A stretch of DNA of 64,000 bases, from positions 62,001 to 126,000 of the forward strand of contig JAHDBD010000011.1 of assembly GCA_020630575.1 (NCBI GenBank), in the 5' to 3' direction. The notes beneath the pieces were generated by a model. That model was not told the origin of the DNA. It saw nothing but the letters and a program-made list of their open reading frames with translations, and did not search any database. Both the position numbers and the translations under genes were made by a program. Source of the stretch: Bernardetia sp. Lineage in GTDB: Bacteria > Bacteroidota > Bacteroidia > Cytophagales > Bernardetiaceae. Below, one piece after another: positions 25,489-33,790 of this stretch. Position 1 is the stretch's first letter. Every line of letters starts with the position of its first letter.

Positions 25489-25556
25489 AATTGAAAATTA
25501 AAAAATAGTGTTGCTCATTTATTCATAATGTGGATGAGCAGTTTAGTAAATAAAAT

Positions 25557-26480
25557 ATGCCCGAATTACGTATTATTTTTATGGGAACGCCTGAATTTGC
25601 CGTTTCCTCTTTAGATATTCTAGTAGAAAATGGCTACAATGTAGTCGCTGTCGTTACTGCACCTGATAAAAAAGCAGGAAGAGGTCAGAAAATAAATGAA
25701 TCTGATGTAAAAAAAGCAGCTCTCAAACATGACTTGCCTATTCTGCAACCTACAAATCTAAAAGATGAAAGTTTTTTAGAAGAACTCAAAAGTTATAATG
25801 CAAATCTTCAGATTGTGGTTGCTTTCCGAATGCTTCCAGAAGTGGTTTGGCAGATGCCAGAGATAGGAACTTTTAATCTTCATGCTTCGCTATTGCCTAA
25901 TTATCGTGGTGCTGCGCCTATCAATTGGGCAATCATAAATGGTGAGGAAAAAACAGGAGTAACCACTTTTTTCCTACAACACAAAATTGATACTGGAGAC
26001 ATTCTTTTTCAAGAAGAAGAAAGAATTTATAACAATGATAATGTCGGTACGCTTTATGAAAGGTTAAAAAATAAAGGAGCAAGACTTGTTTTGAAAACTA
26101 TAAAAGCTATTCAAGACAATGATTATGCTGTCAAAAAACAGAATTTGGAAGAAAAAACACCACATGCGCCAAAGATTTTTACAGAAGATACCTTCATAAA
26201 CTTCAATAAGGAAAGTGAAAAAATACTAAACTTTGTACGTGGACTTACGCCTTATCCTGCTGCAAGAATGACCCTTTATGATAAGATGTATAAGGTTTTT
26301 GATGTAGAAATTGCTGATTTTGATGAAGCAAACGAACTTTTGATAGGAGAACCTCTTACAGACCAAAAGAGTTATCTTTACGTTAAGACACAAGATGGTT
26401 ATGTCAAAATCAATGAATTACAACCCGAAGGAAAACGAAGAATGAAAGTTGAAGAGTTTTTGAGAGGGAATAAAATCTAA
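25557..26480 (+). CDS. fmt: Methionyl-tRNA formyltransferase
   Basis: It formylates initiator Met-tRNA using 10-formyl-tetrahydrofolate. The 307-residue protein is full length. The N-terminal formyltransferase domain starts LRIIFMGTPEFAVSSLDILV. It contains the catalytic region FNLHASLLPNYRGAAPINWA followed by GEEKTGVTTFF and DTGDILFQE. The C-terminal OB-like domain, with NFVRGLTPYPAARM and VEEFLRGNKI, is present. def, its usual neighbour, is not adjacent. Confidence 0.96.
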   Translation: MPELRIIFMGTPEFAVSSLDILVENGYNVVAVVTAPDKKAGRGQKINESDVKKAALKHDLPILQPTNLKDESFLEELKSYNANLQIVVAFRMLPEVVWQMPEIGTFNLHASLLPNYRGAAPINWAIINGEEKTGVTTFFLQHKIDTGDILFQEEERIYNNDNVGTLYERLKNKGARLVLKTIKAIQDNDYAVKKQNLEEKTPHAPKIFTEDTFINFNKESEKILNFVRGLTPYPAARMTLYDKMYKVFDVEIADFDEANELLIGEPLTDQKSYLYVKTQDGYVKINELQPEGKRRMKVEEFLRGNKI

Positions 26481-26489
26481 AAAAATTAG

Positions 26490-26497
26490 TATTTTTG
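26490..26497 (+). promoter_or_regulatory. -7 box of the thioredoxin-like gene
   Basis: TATTTTTG matches TANNTTTG and lies 135 bases before the start codon and 10 bases after the fmt stop. Confidence 0.4.
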
Positions 26498-26631
26498 TTA
26501 TTCCGATTCTGAAATAATTCAAACTATTCTATTATTAATGTTTTAAGCGACATCAATAATAAATTTCAAGGAAAGATTATACAACTTCAAATTTTATAAA
26601 AAACATTCAAACTCATTTAATTTTAATTATT

Positions 26632-27231
26632 ATGAAAAAATTCATCTTATTTATTGCTCTTATTGCTTCGGCAGCTTCTTGTGCTAGTGAAAAAAAACAA
26701 GCTAGTGCATCCACCGATGATTCTAATGCTACTGCTTCTACTGAGAATAGCTTTTCAAATACATCAACTACTACTACAAGCACAACAACAGAAGCCAAAG
26801 AACCTGAAAAAATCTTTGTCGATCAAACTAATGCTGATGGTAGTGTAAAGATGTTTGAGGATGTATTAGCAGAATATGAAGGAAAAGTTATTTATGTTGA
26901 TTTTTGGGCTTCTTGGTGTCCTCCTTGTCGTGGTGAAATGCCTAGCTCTCAGAAGTTACACAGTCAGTTTGAAGGAAAAGATGTAGTATTCTTATATGTT
27001 TCTTTTGATAGAGCTGCTGAGGCATGGAAAAATGGAATTGATAAAATGGATATTAAAGGAGTTCATTTTTATCCTGCTGCTGATGCAAATCAAGCTGTTT
27101 CTAGCAAATATGGAATTTCAGGAATTCCTCGTTATATGTTAGTAGACAAAACAGGAAAAGTAGTTAATCCAGATGCACCTCGCCCTAGTTCAGGTCAAGT
27201 AATTGCAGGTTTAATTAATCAGTATTTATAG
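26632..27231 (+). CDS. TlpA-like thioredoxin lipoprotein
   Basis: A 199-residue lipoprotein: signal peptide with Cys17 in the lipobox (SAASC), a Ser/Thr-rich linker to about residue 58, then a thioredoxin domain. The redox site WASWCPPCRGEMP has Cys96 and Cys99, and the cis-Pro segment is GISGIPRYMLVDKTG. It is of the TlpA/ResA type, which reduces disulfides in periplasmic proteins such as apocytochromes or buffers oxidative stress. It has its own promoter-like box and a strong terminator downstream, so it is probably transcribed alone. Confidence 0.9.
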   Translation: MKKFILFIALIASAASCASEKKQASASTDDSNATASTENSFSNTSTTTTSTTTEAKEPEKIFVDQTNADGSVKMFEDVLAEYEGKVIYVDFWASWCPPCRGEMPSSQKLHSQFEGKDVVFLYVSFDRAAEAWKNGIDKMDIKGVHFYPAADANQAVSSKYGISGIPRYMLVDKTGKVVNPDAPRPSSGQVIAGLINQYL

Positions 27232-27267
27232 AAAATAATTCTGAACTCATAAGTTTTTAGTAAATTG

Positions 27268-27311
27268 AACGCTATAAAGAAAAATTATAAATTCTTTATA
27301 GCGTTTTTTTG
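27268..27311 (+). terminator. Terminator after the thioredoxin-like gene
   Basis: AACGCTATAAAGAA (27268-27281) pairs with TTCTTTATAGCGTT (27292-27305), followed by more T. It ends 23 bases before the next start. Confidence 0.88.
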
Positions 27312-27333
27312 AATTTTATAAAAATAATCATCA

Positions 27334-28245
27334 ATGAAGAAATATATTTTTTTAGTTTTTAGTCTTCTCTTTGTGTCATTTTCAAGCCGAATTTTTGCAC
27401 AAGAGTTTCGTTGTAATGTAATTATTAATGATTCTCGTGTAGAAGCTCAAAATCAACAAATTGTGGGGCAGCTTACCAAAGCTCTGACAAAGTTTATGAA
27501 TACGACACAATGGACAGAAGACCGTTATGAAGAATGGGAACGCATAGAATGTAATATCTTGATTACGCTAGATAAAAACACTGACCTTGCTCAAGGAATT
27601 TATTCGGGAGATGCTCAAATTCAATATAATCGTCCTGTTTTTGGAACAGTTTATACTTCACCAATTTTAAATTATTTTGATAAGAACTTTGATTTCGTTT
27701 ACAAACCTAGTGAACCCTTAATTTATATTCCTAATTCGACTAATAATAATCTGACTTTGATGTTGGCATATTATTCTTATGTTATTTTGGCATTAGACTA
27801 TGATTCTTTCTCGTCTTTGGGAGGAACTCCTTATATCGAAAAAGCACAAAACATTATTAATAATGCACAAAGTACAGGAGTTGCAAATTCAGGATGGCAG
27901 AATAATGATATTCGTTCAAGATATTGGTTAGGCGAAAATTTAAATAGTCCTCAATTTATAGATTTGAGAAAAGGTTTGTATGATTATCATCGTTTAGGAC
28001 TTGATGTGATGCTAGAAAAACCAGAAGAAGCTCGTAAAAAAACAATGGAAGTATTGAAAAAGTGGAAAGAAGTAAGTGCTATTCGATTAAATGCCTTACT
28101 TATTCAAACACTCTTTGATGCAAAAGGAGAAGAACTTTATCAGCTTTTTTCAAATGCAGAAAAGGAGGAAAAACTCAAAGCTGCTGAGATTTTGCTTCAA
28201 CTTGACCCCGCACACGCAGATTTATATAGAAAACTTCAAAACTAA
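27334..28245 (+). CDS. porD: DUF4835 / PorD-like T9SS-associated protein
   Basis: The 303-residue exported protein has a signal peptide ending in FAQEF. The mature N-terminus, CNVIINDSRVEAQNQQIVGQ, matches DUF4835, a Bacteroidota-only family that current databases list as type IX secretion protein PorD; I rely on memory for that name. Other family features are the aromatic ITLDK and QIQYNRPVFGTVYTSPILNY region and the helical C-terminal half. T9SS cargo genes at 12646 and 50926 make this context sensible. Confidence 0.8.
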   Translation: MKKYIFLVFSLLFVSFSSRIFAQEFRCNVIINDSRVEAQNQQIVGQLTKALTKFMNTTQWTEDRYEEWERIECNILITLDKNTDLAQGIYSGDAQIQYNRPVFGTVYTSPILNYFDKNFDFVYKPSEPLIYIPNSTNNNLTLMLAYYSYVILALDYDSFSSLGGTPYIEKAQNIINNAQSTGVANSGWQNNDIRSRYWLGENLNSPQFIDLRKGLYDYHRLGLDVMLEKPEEARKKTMEVLKKWKEVSAIRLNALLIQTLFDAKGEELYQLFSNAEKEEKLKAAEILLQLDPAHADLYRKLQN

Positions 28246-28307
28246 TTACTATTTTTTTAGTTTAATTCTTAATAAAAAACGCTGCAAGCCGAGTTTTTTG
28301 TGTTAAA

Positions 28308-28341
28308 TTGCAGTATAAAAATACCGAAGTAAATAACTTTG
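28308..28341 (+). promoter_or_regulatory. Promoter of the SCP2 gene
   Basis: TTG (28308-28310), 23 bases, then TAACTTTG (28334-28341): a full Bacteroidota TTG/TANNTTTG promoter. The leader is about 100 bases. Confidence 0.6.
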
Positions 28342-28445
28342 TATTAGATAATAAATGAATTATTTAACTACACTGAATAGTCATTTTATTATTTCAAAAT
28401 CGTAATCATTATTAAATTACTCACACCTAAAAGTAAAATAAAACT

Positions 28446-28769
28446 ATGAGCTTAGAATCTTTCACAGAGCGTGTAAAAAAAGTAGTCGGAACAGATAGTG
28501 GACTAGGAAAATCAGTTAAGTTTGACCTTAAAGGCGAAGGTGTTGTTTATGTAGATGCTACTCAAGTTCCAAACGTAGTTTCTCATGAAGACAAAGATGC
28601 AGATTGTACAGTTAAGATTTCAGAAGAAAATGCTAATAAGATGATTGATGGTTCTTTGAACTTAATGGCAGCTTATATGACTGGAAAAGTAAAAGTAAAC
28701 GGAGATATGGAAATGGCTATGAAAGTAGTTCAGCTTATCGCTCGTCGTTCTAAAGAAGGAAATATATAG
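28446..28769 (+). CDS. SCP2 sterol-binding-domain protein
   Basis: A 107-residue single-domain protein of the SCP2 fold, which forms a hydrophobic tunnel for lipids or acyl-CoA. Typical segments are SVKFDLKGEGVVYVDA near the middle strands, DADCTVKISEENANKMIDGS and the C-terminal AYMTGKVKVNGDMEMAMKV. It has no signal peptide, so it is cytoplasmic. It is flanked by its own promoter and terminator, suggesting a monocistronic, well-expressed gene. The ligand is unknown. Confidence 0.9.
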   Translation: MSLESFTERVKKVVGTDSGLGKSVKFDLKGEGVVYVDATQVPNVVSHEDKDADCTVKISEENANKMIDGSLNLMAAYMTGKVKVNGDMEMAMKVVQLIARRSKEGNI

Positions 28770-28819
28770 TTTTTTAATGATTAATTTTTAACAATTAATT
28801 ATTAATGTAATTCAATTCC

Positions 28820-28860
28820 AAAAAGGCTTTTAGTTCAATAAGAACTAAAAGCCTTTTTTT
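28820..28860 (+). terminator. Terminator of the SCP2 gene
   Basis: AAAAAGGCTTTTAGTTC (28820-28836) pairs with GAACTAAAAGCCTTTTT (28842-28858), followed by T. Perfect 17-bp stem. Confidence 0.9.
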
Positions 28861-28979
28861 GTTATCGTTATCCTAAAACATCACCAACGGCAGTTTTTGG
28901 TTCAACAGTAATCTTGAAATACTTTAAATATCTTATTTGTATTCATTAATCACTAAAAACTAATCGTTCATAATTGTAT

Positions 28980-31067
28980 TTAGTCAAAACGCATCACCAT
29001 AACAGTATAATCATCTCTCAAATCATCTCCTTCTATAAATTGATAAATATCATCAATAATTAATTCAGCTATTTGAGAAACGCTACAATGAGCATTTTCT
29101 TCTACAAAGTTTTTGATTCTATCATACCCGTACTCTTCCTTTGAAACTGGGTGACGAGCTTCATTTATTCCATCTGTATAAAGAAAAAATATATCTCCTT
29201 CTTCATAATCAAAAATAGAAACTTGGGTATGTTTTCCATAAGTACCATTTCGAATGATTCCTAGACCAATTCCTTTTTCTTCTAAAAAATCAGACTTTTC
29301 TTCTCTTGCATTGTAATATAAAGTTGGACAATGACCAGCACGAGAAGAGTAAATTTTACGTTTTTCAGTATCAATAATCAAATAAGTAGCTGTAATAAAA
29401 AGACGAGCTTCTAAACACGAACTAAGCGCATTGTTGGCATATTCCATAAATAAGTCAGGACTTAAGTCTAACCGAACCAAACTATGAAAAATACCCTTCA
29501 TTTGTGCCATATAAAAGGCAGCCGAAGTTCCATTTCCTGCCACATCAGCTATAATAACAGCAAAACGATGAGGAGCAACTTGAAAATAATCATAATAATC
29601 GCCACCTACTTCGTCAGCAGAACCCGCTTTTACACAAATTTCAAACTGATTATCTACATCAATAATATTAGGTAAAAGACTTTCCTGTACTCTATGAGCA
29701 ATCTTTAATTCATTCTGATAACGTTGTGTTTCTACTGCAGTTGTGATTAGTCTAAAGTTATAAATAGCCAAACTTGCTTGTGTTACAAAGGATGTAAGTG
29801 TTGTCATGACTACATTATCAAAAGCATTATCGACTTCTTTTAGCAAAACAAGTGAACCCAAATAACTTTTGTTAGCAATCAAAGGTAAAGACAAAACGGA
29901 TTGATAAGTTTGGTCTTCATATTCTCTTTCAAAGAGCTGCATAGCTGAATATTTTCTAGGCTTACTTCTATCTAATCCTCTTTCATAAATTACTTTTTTG
30001 AGTTTTACAGCTTCACTATTTGAAATGTCTTTTGTGATAAAATCTCGTTGAGAGTTCCAGATTTCTAACCACGCAGCATCTGCATGAAGGGTTTGAATAG
30101 CACTTTCTAACAAAACTTTATAAACTTCTTTTTCATTATCTCCACTTAAAAGTGATTCGGAAAGTTTCTGAAAACTAGCTAGTTCACCAATTTTTTTCTC
30201 AAAAACCGAAGAAGTAGGAAGATTGAAAAGTAAAAGAAGTGCGCTTGTAACCGAGTATATTCCTGTAAAAATAAATATAGCCATAAAGAAAACGGATTTT
30301 TGCAAATCAATTACTAAATTCCGAATAGGTTGAGATTCTGTTTGAAGTTGTGCAATATCATAATAACGCAAAAACTCAAATAGAAAATAAATCTGAACTC
30401 CTAGAATGACCAACAGTAATAAAATAGAGCGAATCTTTTGATTAAAATCTAAATAGGCAACCCAACGAATATTGACAGACAAAACAAACGCCATCAGTAT
30501 CAAAAATAGCAGAATAATTTGAGAATAAGGGGAAAAAAATTGGAAGCCAAAAAAATGAAAGAAGAGGGTTATGAAAAGTGTATATTCAAAACTCTTCATC
30601 AAAGTACGCATAAATTTGTTAGCCTGATAGGTTATCAGGTGTTTCCATTTATGATAAGCTGTCAGTAAAAAGCCTACAAAAAGCCCAAAATCTACGTGAT
30701 AAATGAAGTTATAAAGCATTGTATGCTCCAAAAGATAGTTGGATGCTACACTAATGAATACATTTAGCATCAAAGAAAGCGCAACAGAAACAATACTTGA
30801 ACCAAATGCTTTCCAAAGAAAGCCATAAAAATCTTCGTTGTCATCTTTCTGAACATCAATCCTGCGAATAGTAAAAAATGCACACAGAAGAAAAGTATTG
30901 AACAAAAGTCCTTTAATCCAAATAGGTAGGTTTTGCTGAATTTCTTGATAGCCTTGCACTAACAAATATTGTTCTATCATACCATAAGCAGTCAATAGAA
31001 CCCACGAGAGCATCGTAAGGAATAACAATATTGTTTTATAGCCTTTTTGAGGCAGAGCAAAATTCAT
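28980..31067 (-). CDS. Membrane SpoIIE-type (PP2C) serine phosphatase with GAF domain
   Basis: The 695-residue protein has seven or eight membrane segments in residues ~12-290, a GAF-like domain at ~300-440 (SESLLSGDNEKEVYKVLLES and following) and a C-terminal SpoIIE phosphatase domain. Metal-site motifs are VGGDYYDYF, ADVAGNGTSAAFYMAQMKG, LYTDGINEAR and DDLRDDYTVMVMRF. Such proteins usually dephosphorylate anti-anti-sigma (STAS) partners in response to a signal; none is encoded next door. The membrane part may sense a lipid or envelope signal. It lies alone on the minus strand. Confidence 0.9.
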   Translation of the reverse strand: MNFALPQKGYKTILLFLTMLSWVLLTAYGMIEQYLLVQGYQEIQQNLPIWIKGLLFNTFLLCAFFTIRRIDVQKDDNEDFYGFLWKAFGSSIVSVALSLMLNVFISVASNYLLEHTMLYNFIYHVDFGLFVGFLLTAYHKWKHLITYQANKFMRTLMKSFEYTLFITLFFHFFGFQFFSPYSQIILLFLILMAFVLSVNIRWVAYLDFNQKIRSILLLLVILGVQIYFLFEFLRYYDIAQLQTESQPIRNLVIDLQKSVFFMAIFIFTGIYSVTSALLLLFNLPTSSVFEKKIGELASFQKLSESLLSGDNEKEVYKVLLESAIQTLHADAAWLEIWNSQRDFITKDISNSEAVKLKKVIYERGLDRSKPRKYSAMQLFEREYEDQTYQSVLSLPLIANKSYLGSLVLLKEVDNAFDNVVMTTLTSFVTQASLAIYNFRLITTAVETQRYQNELKIAHRVQESLLPNIIDVDNQFEICVKAGSADEVGGDYYDYFQVAPHRFAVIIADVAGNGTSAAFYMAQMKGIFHSLVRLDLSPDLFMEYANNALSSCLEARLFITATYLIIDTEKRKIYSSRAGHCPTLYYNAREEKSDFLEEKGIGLGIIRNGTYGKHTQVSIFDYEEGDIFFLYTDGINEARHPVSKEEYGYDRIKNFVEENAHCSVSQIAELIIDDIYQFIEGDDLRDDYTVMVMRFD

Positions 31068-31370
31068 ATAACTAACAGAAAGAAAAGGTTTTATTAATGG
31101 CTTTTACTAATTCTACTATTCAATAAAAAATAGAACTATACCATAATTAAAATAGGATTACAAATTGTTGCAAGCTACGAAAAACTATTGCCAAAAGATA
31201 CTCTATTTTCATAAAAATAAACTTTATGTGATTTTTGGCACAATCAATGACAGAAAACTCAAATCGTAGCTATATTTTTACAAAGTAAGCGATATAGTTT
31301 AACTTTTTTCTAAAAAAAAAGATTTTATTCCATTAAATATAAACAGATTGGATAAAAACTAACTACATAT
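31068..31370. other. Gene-free spacer
   Basis: About 300 AT-rich bases between two minus-strand genes. No exact TANNTTTG box, terminator or open frame was found. Confidence 0.4.
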
Positions 31371-32522
31371 TTAATCGAATTTGGGTGGTGCACTCAAATC
31401 TAAATTATGATTTTGATTATCAAAACGAGCAATAAAGTTTTTTACACCTCTTAGTCCTGTTTCTTTATCTTCAAAAAGTAGATTTTGAGTGGCTTCATTT
31501 TCAAAAGCCTTTGGAATATCATTTACACTTCCAGCAGGAACATTGTTTTCTTCTAAAATATGCAAAATTTCTTTACTCTCTGTCTCTAAAAATGCTTTTT
31601 CTAAAATAGGACGTAACATCTCTCTATTTCTAACTCGGTTTGCATTCGTTTTGAAACGTTCATCTTCTGAAATAGAATCAATATTTAATATTTCACACAA
31701 AACAGAGAATTGTTTATCACTTCCTACAACCAACATTAGACTATCTGTTTTGGTCTGAAAAATTGTTCCATACGGAAAAATATTTGGGTGTTCACTCCCC
31801 ATTTTTTGAGGAGAATGACCTGCATTGAGCCAATTTGTAGCTTGGTTGGCTAATGATGAAAGTGCAGATTCATAAAGAGAAACAGTTACATAACTTCCTT
31901 CAAAATTACTTTTTCCTTCTTGTTCTCTTTTTAGAAGAGCCACTAACAAGCCTTCTTTGAGTTGGTGTGCTGCCAAGATATCGACTAAGGCAACAGGCAT
32001 TTTTGTTCCTTCTATTTTTTGTTTTGTTGTGGTTGTATCGTTATTTACTTGTTCTTTTTCACCATTCATAAATACAAAACCTGTCTCTGCTTGAATAAGT
32101 GCATCATAACCTACCTTAGAACTTTCTGTTCCATATCCCGTAATATGTCCGTAGATAAGTGTTGGATTAATTTTTTTGAGTGTTTGATAATCTACTCCTA
32201 ATTTTTCGGCATCTCCTTTTTTATAACTCGCCAAAACAATATCAGCATCTTTTATCTCTTGATATAATTTTTTTTTATCTTCATCATCATAAATATTGAG
32301 AACAAGTGATGTTTTACCCCAATTGATAGACGAAAAATAAGCTGATACGCTATTTGAAGAGTTTTCAGAAGGAAGTTTCCAAGAGCGTGTAACATCTCCA
32401 GAAGTCAAAGGATTTTCTATTTTTATAACTGTTGCTCCACATTCAGCAAAAAATTGCCCAACCGAAGGAGCAGCTAAAACACTTGCCAATTCTATAACTT
32501 TTAAGTCTTTAAAAATATTCAT
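31371..32522 (-). CDS. CaiB/BaiF family CoA-transferase
   Basis: The 383-residue protein is a class III CoA-transferase, moving CoA between carboxylic acids through an aspartyl-CoA intermediate. The N-terminus LKVIELASVLAAPSVGQFFA and GATVIKIENP are typical, and the catalytic Asp is Asp140 in VGYDALIQAETG. The C-terminal lid has HPNIFPYGTIFQTKTD and VPAGSVNDIPKAF. No dehydratase or ligase partner is adjacent, so the substrate is unknown. Upstream lies a cluster of hairpin repeats (32555-32674). Confidence 0.9.
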   Translation of the reverse strand: MNIFKDLKVIELASVLAAPSVGQFFAECGATVIKIENPLTSGDVTRSWKLPSENSSNSVSAYFSSINWGKTSLVLNIYDDEDKKKLYQEIKDADIVLASYKKGDAEKLGVDYQTLKKINPTLIYGHITGYGTESSKVGYDALIQAETGFVFMNGEKEQVNNDTTTTKQKIEGTKMPVALVDILAAHQLKEGLLVALLKREQEGKSNFEGSYVTVSLYESALSSLANQATNWLNAGHSPQKMGSEHPNIFPYGTIFQTKTDSLMLVVGSDKQFSVLCEILNIDSISEDERFKTNANRVRNREMLRPILEKAFLETESKEILHILEENNVPAGSVNDIPKAFENEATQNLLFEDKETGLRGVKNFIARFDNQNHNLDLSAPPKFD

Positions 32523-32554
32523 TGATTATTATTTTCTATTGTATTTACTAAGCT

Positions 32555-32590
32555 CAAAAAAACTCCTTCTAATTTTATTAAAAGGAGTTT
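32555..32590 (-). terminator. Terminator of the TPR gene
   Basis: AAACTCCTT (32560-32568) pairs with AAGGAGTTT (32582-32590). Read on the minus strand, a T-run follows. It separates the TPR gene from the CoA-transferase gene downstream. Confidence 0.65.
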
Positions 32591-32597
32591 GTTTTCT

Positions 32598-32627
32598 CAC
32601 GATTAAAATCGTGGATTTTACGTAAAA
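32598..32627. repeat. Two adjacent palindromes
   Basis: CACGATT/AATCGTG with a 2-base loop (32598-32613) is followed 2 bases later by the perfect palindrome TTTTACGTAAAA (32616-32627). A degenerate relative of the first (CACGATTTTAATTGTAG) lies near 46875. Confidence 0.55.
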
Positions 32628-32650
32628 CCTGTTCAATTTATAATTTTGCC

Positions 32651-32674
32651 ATTGTTGGTGTCGCCACTAACAAT
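32651..32674. repeat. Dispersed hairpin repeat GTTGGTG/CACTAAC
   Basis: ATTGTTGGTG (32651-32660) pairs with CACTAACAAT (32665-32674), with one G-T pair and a 4-base loop. Same family as 9922, 17787, 19802, 49368 and 55038. Confidence 0.6.
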
Positions 32675-32762
32675 AGTAAAACGCAAATAAACTTATGTTA
32701 CACTGTACTAAGGAATTGAAATTAAATAAATTACTATTTGTATAATTTGTAATTGTGTTTGT

Positions 32763-32798
32763 ATTCATTTATCATTCACAATCAATAATTTATCATTC
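32763..32798. repeat. ATTTATCATTCACAAT-type short tandem repeat
   Basis: Degenerate tandem units of TTCATTTATCATTCACAA, ending at the stop codon of the TPR gene. Related to 7301-7333, in the same orientation relative to the downstream minus-strand gene. Confidence 0.5.
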
Positions 32799-33584
32799 CT
32801 AAGCTGCTTTTTTACCTTTCATGCTTTCTGCACGACCTAAAGCTCTTTTTGCTTTGTTTACCATATCAGACTTTTTATGTTGCTCAATAATTGTTTCGTA
32901 AGCCTGTATAGCCATCGAATAATCGTTTTTGAGTTCGTAAGCTAAAGCTAATTTCATCAAATATTCTGGTGTGAAAAAGTCGTTTGGAGAATGATTTGAA
33001 GCTTTTTTGTAATAAGTAACTGCATCATCTAACTTATCAAGCTCCATATAAGCATCTCCTATTAAAGAATATGCTCTTGCCTGAACCAAATAGTCATCAG
33101 CATCAAACTGTTTTAAACTTTCGATAGCTTCATTGAATTTTCCTTCTTTTAATAAGGCTGTTCCTGAATAAAAAGCAGCTAAATCACCAGCTTTAGTCAT
33201 AGAATACTCATCAGCAATTTTCTCAGTACCTACTGTTGTAGTTGCATCACCTTTAAGAGCTGTATTTAGTGAGTCATTTTCAAAATAAAATTGAGCTGCA
33301 AAAAGTTCTTTTTGAGCCTCTGTTTCTTTTTTCTCTACATAAAATTGATAAACAAAAATACCCACTATAACGAGAGTAATTGCACCTAAAGCTATAAAAA
33401 CACCAGTTCTTAACCCTTTGTTTTCGCTTACTTCTAAGATACTTTGTTGCAAACGGTCAGCTTCTACAGCTTGGTAAAACTGTTCTGTTCCAGCTTCAAT
33501 ATCTGGGTTTATATCTTGCACTTCAGTTTTTTCTCCTGCTTTAGCTTGCGCTTTTACTGTTTTTTTGTCTGTTGTTTTTGCCAT
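32799..33584 (-). CDS. Membrane-anchored TPR protein
   Basis: From Met at 33584 (MAKTTDKKTVK) the protein has 261 residues: a charged N-terminus, one membrane helix near residues 73-93 (VFIALGAITLVIVGIFVYQF), and at least three TPR units in the periplasmic part. These include GKFNEAIESLKQF, DKLDDAVTYYKKASNHSPND and NDYSMAIQAYETII. The layout resembles YfgM-type proteins that sit beside the Sec translocon, which is only an analogy. The frame is open to 33650, but those 22 residues are translated from a tandem repeat (33610-33638) and are not expected in the protein. Confidence 0.8.
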   Translation of the reverse strand: MAKTTDKKTVKAQAKAGEKTEVQDINPDIEAGTEQFYQAVEADRLQQSILEVSENKGLRTGVFIALGAITLVIVGIFVYQFYVEKKETEAQKELFAAQFYFENDSLNTALKGDATTTVGTEKIADEYSMTKAGDLAAFYSGTALLKEGKFNEAIESLKQFDADDYLVQARAYSLIGDAYMELDKLDDAVTYYKKASNHSPNDFFTPEYLMKLALAYELKNDYSMAIQAYETIIEQHKKSDMVNKAKRALGRAESMKGKKAA

Positions 33585-33609
33585 TTTGATTTTATGTTTG
33601 ATTTTATAA

Positions 33610-33638
33610 ACCCTAAGGGTCTTTAATACCCTAAGGGT
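33610..33638. repeat. Tandem ACCCTAAGGGT repeat
   Basis: Two identical ACCCTAAGGGT units, at 33610-33620 and 33628-33638, are spaced 18 bases apart, with the similar surroundings TTTATA/TTTAATA. They lie in the leader of the TPR gene. Confidence 0.6.
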
Positions 33639-33715
33639 TTTAAAGAACAAAAATTTGTTTGTTATTTCTTTATTATTTCAAAATATTTACTCTTTTTGAA
33701 TAAAAATTTAGGCTG

Positions 33716-33723
33716 CAAAGGTA
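33716..33723 (-). promoter_or_regulatory. -7 box of the TPR gene
   Basis: On the minus strand, TACCTTTG, an exact TANNTTTG, 132 bases before the chosen start. The ACCCTAAGGGT repeat lies in the resulting leader RNA. Confidence 0.5.
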
Positions 33724-33790
33724 ACAAAAATATTTTTTAGGTTACTAATTCCAAATCCGTTTTTTTATAAAAAGATATAATTCTGTTTTT

